NCBI GenBank assembly: GCA_027063325.1 | Contig: JAMOSA010000304.1 | Span: 1-5,338, forward strand | Reading direction: 5' to 3' | Source of the DNA: Campylobacteraceae bacterium | Lineage (GTDB): Bacteria; Campylobacterota; Campylobacteria; Campylobacterales; Sulfurovaceae | DNA: 5,338 bases | Shown: positions 1 through 5,338 of the stretch, one piece after another | Layout: each line of letters starts with the position of its first letter | How positions within the stretch are numbered: position 1 is the stretch's first letter | Translations under genes and position numbers: made by a program | The notes under the pieces: model-generated | Told to the model about the DNA's origin: nothing | What the model saw: only the letters and a program-made list of their open reading frames with translations | Databases searched by the model: none

Positions 1-1
1 A

Positions 2-307
2 GCTGGTTTACAAAAGAGTCGTGAAATAGTAATAAAACTACTCAATGAAACATACCCTCGCATAGATTTGGATTCACTATGCAAAGATTATAAAACTGCC
101 CTCCAAGAGCTTACCCAAGCAATACACGGTACAACTCCTGGATATGAATTGATAGGCTCAAGCGGACCAGATCATAAAAAAGAGTTTGAAATAGCAGTAA
201 CACTAGATGGCAAAACGGTAGCTAAAGCAAAAGGCAGAAGCAAGAAAGCAGCTCAACAAAAAGCAGCAGAGATTGCACTAAAGAGATTAAGAGAGGATAA
301 TAGATGA
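2..307 (+). CDS. rnc: Ribonuclease III, C-terminal part (5' end outside window)
   Basis: This is the last 101 codons of RNase III, the endonuclease that cuts double-stranded RNA during rRNA and mRNA processing in the cytoplasm. The open frame runs in from the window edge. Its first residues (AGLQKSREIVIKLL) match the end of the catalytic domain, just after the expected acidic metal-binding residues, which lie outside the window. From about fragment residue 29 a double-stranded-RNA-binding domain follows: DYKTALQELTQ forms helix 1, GPDHKKEFEIAV the central strands, and GRSKKAAQQKAAEIAL the basic RNA-contacting loop and last helix. The wording closely resembles H. pylori RNase III. The TTG at position 68 is an internal Leu codon, not a start. 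The stop TGA overlaps the aroC start in an ATGA, so the two are probably translated together. The domain appears complete and undamaged. Confidence 0.95.
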   Translation, partial: AGLQKSREIVIKLLNETYPRIDLDSLCKDYKTALQELTQAIHGTTPGYELIGSSGPDHKKEFEIAVTLDGKTVAKAKGRSKKAAQQKAAEIALKRLREDNR

Positions 308-1383
308 ACAGCTTTGGTTCAAGATTTAGAGTAACAACATTTGGAGAATCACACGGCAAGGCTATTGGCTGTATAGTAGATGGGATACCAGCAGGATTGG
401 ATATTGATATAGAGTTTATTCAATCTCAGTTAGATAGAAGAAGACCTGGCAAGAGTAAACTTGAGACAGGTAGAAAAGAGCCTGATACCATAGAGATACT
501 ATCTGGTACATTTGAAGGTAAATCAACAGGTACTCCAATTGGAATGATTATATACAATACCAACCAAAAGAGTCGTGATTATGATAGTGTAAAAGATCTA
601 TTTAGACCCTCTCATGCAGATTTTACATACTGGCACAAATATGGCATAAGAGATTATAGAGGCGGTGGCAGAAGCAGTGCCAGAGAGACTGCAATTAGAG
701 TAGCTGCTGGAGCTATAGCAAAACTAATGCTAAAAGAGATAGGTATAAATATAGAAGGTGGTATATCTCAAATAGCAGATATTGAAGGGGATATTACAAG
801 ATTTGATTTTGAGTATGCCAAAACAAGTAAACTAAATGCCCTAGATCCCCAAGTGGAATCTCTTCAGGAAAAAGCCATATTAGATGCCAAAAAAGATCAT
901 GATTCTGTTGGGGGAGTAGTCTTTACTCGTGCTACTGGTGTACCAATAGGACTTGGTGAACCTCTGTATGATAAACTTGATGCAAAATTGGCTGAAGCTA
1001 TGATGGGTATAAATGCAGCAAAAGCTGTAGAGATAGGTAATGGCTGTAAAAGCAGCAAAATAAGAGGCTCTCAAAATAATGATGAGATAATAGCAGATGG
1101 ATTTGTAACCAATAATAGTGGAGGAGTATTGGGTGGAATTAGTAATGGAGACACAATAGAGGTCAAGACATATTTCAAACCAACTCCCTCTATCTTCAAA
1201 GAGCAATCAAGCATAGATAAATATGGCAATGAAGTAGTATGTAAACTAGAAGGCCGACATGATCCATGTGTGGCAATCAGAGGTACAGTAGTATGCGAAG
1301 CTATGATGGCTTTGGTTTTGGCAGATATGACACTACTAAATATGGGTTCAAAAATAGAACATCTAAAGAGTATATATAGATGA
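304..1383 (+). CDS. aroC: Chorismate synthase
   Basis: The enzyme converts 5-enolpyruvylshikimate-3-phosphate to chorismate, the last shikimate-pathway step and the branch point to aromatic amino acids and folate. It needs reduced FMN and is a cytoplasmic homotetramer in the family. The 359 aa are full length for the bacterial enzyme. Visible signatures are FGESHG at residues 13-18 with conserved His17, the RRRPGKS segment at 45-51, RPSHADFTYWHKYG at 101-114, GGGRSSARETA at 120-130 (FMN/substrate loop), the GGISNGD segment at 277-283, and GRHDPC at 317-322. All key residues seem intact. The ATG at 304 is supported by an AGAGAGGA-type ribosome binding site ending at 297, six bases upstream, and by the 4-nt ATGA overlap with rnc. 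The downstream gene also starts in an ATGA overlap. Adjacent rnc and aroC are known in H. pylori and C. jejuni, so this is conserved synteny rather than a recent arrangement. Confidence 0.98.
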   Translation: MNSFGSRFRVTTFGESHGKAIGCIVDGIPAGLDIDIEFIQSQLDRRRPGKSKLETGRKEPDTIEILSGTFEGKSTGTPIGMIIYNTNQKSRDYDSVKDLFRPSHADFTYWHKYGIRDYRGGGRSSARETAIRVAAGAIAKLMLKEIGINIEGGISQIADIEGDITRFDFEYAKTSKLNALDPQVESLQEKAILDAKKDHDSVGGVVFTRATGVPIGLGEPLYDKLDAKLAEAMMGINAAKAVEIGNGCKSSKIRGSQNNDEIIADGFVTNNSGGVLGGISNGDTIEVKTYFKPTPSIFKEQSSIDKYGNEVVCKLEGRHDPCVAIRGTVVCEAMMALVLADMTLLNMGSKIEHLKSIYR

Positions 1384-2342
1384 AATTTTTAATTGCTTTT
1401 GTATTTATACTCTTACCAGCATTAGGAAACAGTAGAGATTACTCAAAAGATCCACAAGCTATCAAGTTTGCAAACCATATGGCATATAAATATCACTTTA
1501 AAAAGGGCTATATACTGCAATTGCTTAAAAAGGCTCACCACCAGCCAAAAACTCTTGCCAGATACCAAGGCAGATACAAGGTGGGCAATACAGATTTCAG
1601 TTGGGATAGATATAAAAACAAAATTTTAATTCCACAAAGTATTCAGCTTGGCAAAGAGTTTATGCACAAGTATCAATATGCACTCAAAAAAGCTTCAAAA
1701 ATATATAATGTCTCACCCGAAATCATTACAGCCTTTATCAGAGTAGAGAGTAAATTTGGAATGTATGGTAATGAATACAGTGTATGGGATTCATTGGTAA
1801 CACTAGCATTCAACAAAAATAGAATGCAAAAATATTTTCGTTCAGAACTTGAAAAACTCCTTATTTTATCAAAAAAAGAGAAGTTAAATATCCTAAAACT
1901 AAGAGGATCTTTTGCAGGAGCTATGGGGTGCGTTCAACAGATGCCTTCAATTCAACTCAGATATGGAGTTGATCTTGATGGTGATGGCAAAAAAAATCCA
2001 AACTCAATGGTTGATTGCATAGGCTCTATTGCAAACTTCTTACACAGACACAAATGGAGTAACAGACGCCAAACAATTACAAAAGCACTCTACAAAGGCA
2101 AAAGATTTACAAAACTCAAAACATCTTACAAAAGTTACTATAAGTTATCTACACTCAAAAGATATGGTGTAATACCAAAAGGTAACTGGAGAGATTTTGG
2201 AGCATATCTTGTAAAACTAAAATCCAAAAACAAAGATGAATTATACTTAGGAGATAAAAACTACCGTATAATCACTACATATAATCACAGTAGTAGATAT
2301 GCTGTAACAATAGCTCTATATGCCAAAGCTTTGAGGAATTAG
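1380..2342 (+). CDS. Periplasmic lytic murein transglycosylase, MltB/Slt35-like
   Basis: This predicted 320-aa enzyme cleaves the MurNAc-GlcNAc bond of peptidoglycan, forming 1,6-anhydro-MurNAc ends, in the periplasm. Residues 1-16 (MKFLIAFVFILLPALG) form a signal peptide. No lipobox cysteine is present, so it should be soluble, unlike the E. coli MltB lipoprotein. The SLT_2-type fold is indicated by AFIRVESKFG (118-127) with the likely catalytic Glu123, GSFAGAMGCVQQMPS (176-190), and YNHSSRYAVTIALYA (301-315), the counterpart of the YNRSxxYA motif. An EF-hand-like loop starts at D198 (DLDGDG); D198, D200, D202 and D212 have the spacing of the Slt35 calcium site. The only two cysteines, C184 and C213, sit in this core. 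The start overlaps the aroC stop (ATGA), with a weak AAAGAG ribosome binding site at 1365-1370. dnaG begins 1 nt after the stop. The transglycosylase class is secure; subfamily and anchoring are inference. Confidence 0.9.
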   Translation: MKFLIAFVFILLPALGNSRDYSKDPQAIKFANHMAYKYHFKKGYILQLLKKAHHQPKTLARYQGRYKVGNTDFSWDRYKNKILIPQSIQLGKEFMHKYQYALKKASKIYNVSPEIITAFIRVESKFGMYGNEYSVWDSLVTLAFNKNRMQKYFRSELEKLLILSKKEKLNILKLRGSFAGAMGCVQQMPSIQLRYGVDLDGDGKKNPNSMVDCIGSIANFLHRHKWSNRRQTITKALYKGKRFTKLKTSYKSYYKLSTLKRYGVIPKGNWRDFGAYLVKLKSKNKDELYLGDKNYRIITTYNHSSRYAVTIALYAKALRN

Positions 2343-2343
2343 T

Positions 2344-3999
2344 ATGATAGACTCAGCATCTATAGAGGGGCTAAAGAGTACTCTGGATATAATAGATGTA
2401 ATAGGTAACTATATAGAACTCAAAAAGGCAGGAGCCAACTACAAAGCAAACTGCCCTTTTCATGATGAAAAAACTCCAAGTTTTGTAGTAAGCCCTTCAA
2501 AACAGATATACCACTGCTTTGGTTGTGGTGCAGGTGGAGATGCTATAAAGTTTGTAATGGATATAGAAAAACTCTCATATCCAGAAGCTGTAGAGAAACT
2601 CGCTTCTATTTATAACTATACGCTAAGATATACAAAAAGCAACAATGGAGGAAATGATTTAAAAAGGGTACTTGATGCCACCCAAAACTGGTACACCAAA
2701 AATCTTGATTTAGTACCTTTTGCAAGAGAGTATCTAAAAAACAGAGGTGTAAACCAAAACTCTATTGAGAAATTTGGTATAGGTTATGCAACCTCTTCAA
2801 ATGCATTTATCGATTTTTTGCACTCGCACCATATACCATTGACTCAAGCACTGGAAGCAGGTACAGTTGCAAGAGATGACAATGGCAGATATTATGCCAG
2901 ATTGATAGAGAGAATAACATTCCCTATCCACTCAACAGCAGGAGCCATAATCGGATTTGGGGGAAGAACACTGACAAATCACCCAGCAAAATATATAAAC
3001 TCTCCACAAACAAAACTCTTTAACAAATCAAGACTTCTATTTGGCTACCATTTGGCAAAAGATGCAATATACAGACAAAAAGAGATAATAGTATGTGAAG
3101 GGTATCTTGATGTTATAATGATGCATCAAGTAGGATTCAATAACTCTGTAGCTACATTAGGTACAGCATTAACTTCAGATCATCTTCCCCTGCTACACAA
3201 AGGCAATCCCAAAGTAATATTGGCCTATGATGGAGACAATGCAGGAGTAAATGCAGCATTAAAAGCTTCAAAGTTATTGGCTTCTCACTCATTTGAAGGT
3301 GGTGTTGTACTCTTTTTGGATAATAAAGATCCTGCGGATATGGCAATTGGGGATAAACAAGGCTTGGCAAAACTAATATCACACCCTACCCCTTTTATAG
3401 AGTTTGTCATAACTCAAATTGCCCATTCATACAATATCTTAAACCCTTATGAAAAGGAAAAAGCTTTTATAGAGATAAAAATTTTTTTGAATACTCTATC
3501 ACCAATACTCCAAGATAGTTATATACCACTTGCCTCTTCGATACTATCAATATCTCCACATATGTTTGGTACAAGAAGAGACAATTATCCCAAAAGAATC
3601 AACAATTCCCAACTTAAGCAAGATCCTGCATGGTTATCTCTAATTAAGACAATGATACAAAATAGCCAATTGATTAATGAAGCTATAGATATACTTCCAC
3701 CACATATTGCAGGAGTACACCAAGAGGCATATAAAGCACTAATAAGAGGTGATACAAACCATCCAGATATAATAAAAATATCAATTGATGAGACTATTCC
3801 TGTACTAGATGATAAAATGTTTTACAAAACTATTATTACCCAACTAAAAAGATACTACAAACAATTACTCTCAACCATAGCAAAAAGTTCTATTGAGTAT
3901 GAAAAAAAGAGTTGGTTGATAAGAAAAATCAGAACAGATATACTACCAAGACTTGAAAAAGGAGAATTAGTACCATATGAGAGCAATATCACTATTTAG
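2344..3999 (+). CDS. dnaG: DNA primase
   Basis: DnaG synthesises the RNA primers for replication and works with the DnaB helicase at the fork. The 551 aa contain the three expected parts. The N-terminal CHC2 zinc ribbon has Cys37, His40, Cys58 and Cys61 (CPFH and CFGC). The catalytic core carries ERITFPI (189-195), GFGGR (204-208) and the KYINSPQT/LFNKS region (216-229). The TOPRIM fold has VCEGYLDV (250-257) with Glu252, and AYDGDNAG (294-301) with Asp296 and Asp298, plus DPAD at 329-332. The roughly 120-residue C-terminus (about 430-551) is in the position of the helicase-binding domain but shows little recognisable conservation, as is usual there. Start: GAGGAA at 2333-2338 lies 5 nt before the ATG. 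The gene is somewhat shorter than E. coli DnaG and is not next to rpsU or rpoD in this window. Its end overlaps the next gene by 23 nt, so the two are probably coupled. Confidence 0.98.
   Translation: MIDSASIEGLKSTLDIIDVIGNYIELKKAGANYKANCPFHDEKTPSFVVSPSKQIYHCFGCGAGGDAIKFVMDIEKLSYPEAVEKLASIYNYTLRYTKSNNGGNDLKRVLDATQNWYTKNLDLVPFAREYLKNRGVNQNSIEKFGIGYATSSNAFIDFLHSHHIPLTQALEAGTVARDDNGRYYARLIERITFPIHSTAGAIIGFGGRTLTNHPAKYINSPQTKLFNKSRLLFGYHLAKDAIYRQKEIIVCEGYLDVIMMHQVGFNNSVATLGTALTSDHLPLLHKGNPKVILAYDGDNAGVNAALKASKLLASHSFEGGVVLFLDNKDPADMAIGDKQGLAKLISHPTPFIEFVITQIAHSYNILNPYEKEKAFIEIKIFLNTLSPILQDSYIPLASSILSISPHMFGTRRDNYPKRINNSQLKQDPAWLSLIKTMIQNSQLINEAIDILPPHIAGVHQEAYKALIRGDTNHPDIIKISIDETIPVLDDKMFYKTIITQLKRYYKQLLSTIAKSSIEYEKKSWLIRKIRTDILPRLEKGELVPYESNITI
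3959..3964 (+). promoter_or_regulatory. Ribosome binding site inside the end of dnaG
   Basis: AAGGAG lies within the last codons of dnaG, 12 nt before the ATG at 3977. It is the only good Shine-Dalgarno match near that start. The spacing is longer than usual (about 5-9 nt), which may favour translation by ribosomes already reading dnaG. It supports 3977 as the start despite the 23-nt overlap. Confidence 0.6.
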
Positions 4000-4966
4000 T
4001 GGCGGTTTAGACAGTATGTTGGCAATTGCACTAATGCGTAAACAAGACATAGATGTAACAGCACTATATATCAAAACAGGTTTTGGCGGAACAAAAGATA
4101 TAACACAACAGTTAGAACAAAGAGCCAAAATGGCAGGAGCATCATTTAGAGTAGTTGATGTACAAGAGGAGTATATTCAAGATATTTTATTTGATCCTGT
4201 ATATGGATATGGCAAAAATTTTAATCCATGCATAGATTGTCATGGCTATATGTTTAAGATTGCAAGAGCTTTAATGAGTGAAGAGAAAGCTTCATTTTTG
4301 GTTACTGGAGAGGTGGTAGGTCAAAGACCTATGAGCCAAAGGAGTGATGCACTCAAACAGGTAAGTTCACTTGCTGGAGATAAAGATGAAAAACTCATTC
4401 TAAGACCACTTAGTGCCAAACTGCTTGAGCCAACCACACCAGAGATAAACGGATGGGTAAACAGAGATGAGTTACTGGACATCTCAGGTCGTTCAAGAGA
4501 CAGACAACTTGCAATGGCAAAAGAGTTTGGTTGGGAAGATTATGAAAGCCCAGGTGGTGGATGTCTGCTAACTGAACCTGCATTTAGCCAAAAACTAAAA
4601 GATTTTATAGAGCATGAAGAGTTTGGAGTAGAGGATATAGATTTACTAAAATTTGGCAGACACTTTAGATTGCCAGAGGGAGCCAAACTGGTAGTTGGCA
4701 GAGACAAAGAGGATAATGAGGCACTCCAATCAATAACAAACCCAGACTATATACCTCTCAAAGTGCCAGTTGCTGGACCATTTTCTCTAATCCACAAAGA
4801 TGCAACCAACAAAGACAAAATATTAGCTGCAAAAATAGCAATAACTTATGCAAAACACCAAAAAGATACAGAGTATGAGGTACAAGTAGGCAAAGAAACC
4901 ATCAAAACAGTACCACTAAAAGAGAAAAAAGAGGCTCAAAGGTACTTTATATTAAAGGGAGTATAA
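3977..4966 (+). CDS. PP-loop ATPase, MnmA/ThiI-like predicted tRNA thiolase with NFACT-R-like domain
   Basis: A 329-aa cytoplasmic protein, predicted to adenylate and thiolate an RNA (probably tRNA) base. The N-terminal ATP-pyrophosphatase (PP-loop) domain begins with LFSGGLDSMLA (6-16), the ATP-binding SGGxDS motif. NPCIDCHGYMFK (83-94) matches the NPCxxCNxxIKF segment of MnmA, so Cys88 aligns with the E. coli catalytic Cys102 and Cys85 with Asp99. Cys196 in PGGGCLL is the candidate partner of MnmA Cys199. These three are the only cysteines. The C-terminal part contains KFGRHFRLPEGAKLVVGRDKEDNEAL (split: motif FRLPEG at 230-235, VVGRDKEDN at 239-247), which resembles the NFACT-R RNA-binding domain (about 221-329). 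Such ThiI-like/NFACT-R fusions are known as a predicted RNA-modification family. The true substrate is unknown. Annotation pipelines may name it TrmU-like or argininosuccinate-synthase-like. It overlaps dnaG by 23 nt, in a different frame. It is probably additional to a canonical MnmA elsewhere (inference). Confidence 0.85.
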   Translation: MRAISLFSGGLDSMLAIALMRKQDIDVTALYIKTGFGGTKDITQQLEQRAKMAGASFRVVDVQEEYIQDILFDPVYGYGKNFNPCIDCHGYMFKIARALMSEEKASFLVTGEVVGQRPMSQRSDALKQVSSLAGDKDEKLILRPLSAKLLEPTTPEINGWVNRDELLDISGRSRDRQLAMAKEFGWEDYESPGGGCLLTEPAFSQKLKDFIEHEEFGVEDIDLLKFGRHFRLPEGAKLVVGRDKEDNEALQSITNPDYIPLKVPVAGPFSLIHKDATNKDKILAAKIAITYAKHQKDTEYEVQVGKETIKTVPLKEKKEAQRYFILKGV

Positions 4967-5016
4967 CTAAAGCCTTTTGCAAATCTCAAAAATATACAAG
5001 AGACTTTTAATCTAAA

Positions 5017-5044
5017 TTGAATAATTATATTATATTATTATAAA
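5017..5044 (+). promoter_or_regulatory. Candidate sigma70-type promoter of the FadL-like gene
   Basis: TTGAAT at 5017-5022 (4 of 6 to the -35 consensus) and TATAAA at 5039-5044 (5 of 6 to the -10) are separated by 16 nt. Transcription would start near 5051, giving a leader of about 18 nt that just includes the ribosome binding site. The 102-nt gap is the only sizeable non-coding stretch in the window, so a promoter here is expected. The region is so AT-rich that other -10-like boxes exist (for example TATAAT at 5046-5051, too close to the ribosome binding site), so the exact position is uncertain. Confidence 0.45.
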
Positions 5045-5053
5045 ATATAATAA
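5035..5053. repeat. Perfect 8-3-8 inverted repeat in the promoter region
   Basis: TTATTATA (5035-5042) and TATAATAA (5046-5053) are exact reverse complements around the spacer AAA. The repeat covers the candidate -10 box and ends 3 nt before the ribosome binding site. It has the size and position of a repressor operator. Because the stretch consists only of A and T, chance occurrence is quite possible, and it does not match the H. pylori Fur consensus arms exactly. Confidence 0.4.
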
Positions 5054-5055
5054 CT

Positions 5056-5061
5056 AGGGAG
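5056..5061 (+). promoter_or_regulatory. Strong ribosome binding site of the FadL-like gene
   Basis: AGGGAG lies 7 nt before the ATG at 5069, an ideal distance. It fixes the start of the FadL-like gene and suggests efficient translation, as expected for an outer membrane protein. Confidence 0.75.
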
Positions 5062-5068
5062 TTTAAAT

Positions 5069-5338
5069 ATGCAAACTAAAAAATTTTTGGGAGTTGTTAC
5101 ACTCTCTATGATTACATCTGTTGCACTATATGCAACAAATGGAGATACGCTTATAGGTGTTGGTGCCAAAACCCGCTCTATGGGTGGAGCTGGAATTGCA
5201 TTTAGTCATGGTTCAGAATCTACACTAGTAAACCCTGCTCTAATTACTCATATAAATGATAATGAGATAAGCTTTGGTGGTACTATCTTTATGCCTGATG
5301 TAAGTACAGATATACGCCCATACAGTGGTGGTAAAAAA
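5069..5338 (+). CDS. FadL/OMPP1-family outer membrane protein, N-terminal part
   Basis: The first 90 codons of a FadL/TodX-type beta-barrel protein, a family that takes up long-chain fatty acids or other hydrophobic compounds across the outer membrane. The frame is open to the window end, so it is partial. Residues 1-22 (MQTKKFLGVVTLSMITSVALYA) form a Sec signal peptide with likely cleavage after Ala22. The mature N-terminus, NGDTLIGVGAKTRSMGGAGIA (split: NGDTLIGVG at 24-32, RSMGGAGIA at 36-44), followed by the VNPAL motif (54-58), is the typical hatch-region start of the family. EISFGG then opens the first barrel strand. It has its own promoter candidate and ribosome binding site after a 102-nt gap, so it is probably a separate transcription unit from the block before it. 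The ligand cannot be told from this part. Confidence 0.85.
   Translation, partial: MQTKKFLGVVTLSMITSVALYATNGDTLIGVGAKTRSMGGAGIAFSHGSESTLVNPALITHINDNEISFGGTIFMPDVSTDIRPYSGGKK

Noticed and set aside
68..307. A separate 79-aa gene starting at TTG 68
   Set aside because: The frame continues upstream to the window edge and the upstream residues match RNase III, so this is the 3' part of rnc rather than a stand-alone dsRNA-binding protein.
880..1206. Minus-strand open frame of 108 codons inside aroC
   Set aside because: It lies entirely within conserved aroC coding sequence, has a low-complexity hydrophobic translation with no recognisable family, and shows no convincing ribosome binding site.
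3152..3382. Minus-strand open frame of 76 codons inside dnaG
   Set aside because: It is antisense to the conserved TOPRIM region of dnaG, and its Leu/Pro/His-rich translation looks like a shadow frame.
4954..4978. Terminator after the PP-loop gene (AAAGG pairing with CCTTT)
   Set aside because: The stem is only 5-6 bp and AT-rich, overlaps the stop codon, and its T residues are part of the stem, with no T-run after it. A second weak stem (TCTC 4984-4987 with GAGA 5000-5003, followed by CTTTT) is only 4 bp with a 12-nt loop.
5035..5053. Fur box
   Set aside because: The H. pylori-type consensus has TAATAAT/ATTATTA arms with a 1-nt centre; this repeat has TTATTATA/TATAATAA arms with a 3-nt centre, so only general A/T richness agrees.
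1..5338. Mobile element, CRISPR array, tRNA/rRNA gene or defence module
   Set aside because: No transposase, regularly spaced repeats, terminal inverted repeats or structured RNA signatures were seen. About 98% of the window is occupied by recognisable housekeeping genes of similar base composition.

Overview
The window reads as chromosomal DNA from a member of the Campylobacterota (formerly Epsilonproteobacteria), most likely a free-living, Sulfurovum- or Sulfurimonas-like type. The evidence is the low GC content, heavy use of AGA for Arg and ATA for Ile, RNase III and chorismate synthase sequences that resemble Helicobacter/Campylobacter proteins, and the rnc-aroC order known from H. pylori and C. 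jejuni. Genus is inference; phylum is fairly secure.

Layout: all six genes lie on the + strand. Positions 2-4966 form one very compact block: the 3' end of rnc (RNase III, dsRNA-binding domain only), aroC (chorismate synthase), a periplasmic MltB/Slt35-type lytic transglycosylase, dnaG (primase), and a PP-loop ATPase that looks like a tRNA thiolase with a C-terminal NFACT-R-like RNA-binding domain. Consecutive genes overlap by 4 nt (ATGA, twice), are separated by 1 nt, or overlap by 23 nt. Most starts have a Shine-Dalgarno sequence inside the upstream gene, so the block is probably one translationally coupled operon whose promoter lies upstream of the window. A 102-nt AT-rich gap follows, with a plausible sigma70-type promoter, a perfect 8-3-8 inverted repeat and a strong ribosome binding site. 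After it starts a FadL/OMPP1-type outer membrane protein with a signal peptide, cut by the window end.

Functionally the block mixes housekeeping tasks: RNA processing, the last step of the shikimate pathway, peptidoglycan cleavage, replication priming and (predicted) tRNA sulfur modification. There is no common pathway. There are no mobile elements, CRISPR arrays, RNA genes or defence-type modules. The least characterised item is the PP-loop/NFACT-R fusion, which contains exactly three cysteines, placed where MnmA-type thiolases carry their catalytic or Fe-S-binding residues. The other open points are the inverted repeat over the fadL-like promoter and two cysteines in the transglycosylase core. 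I see no clear sign of an undescribed multi-gene system.
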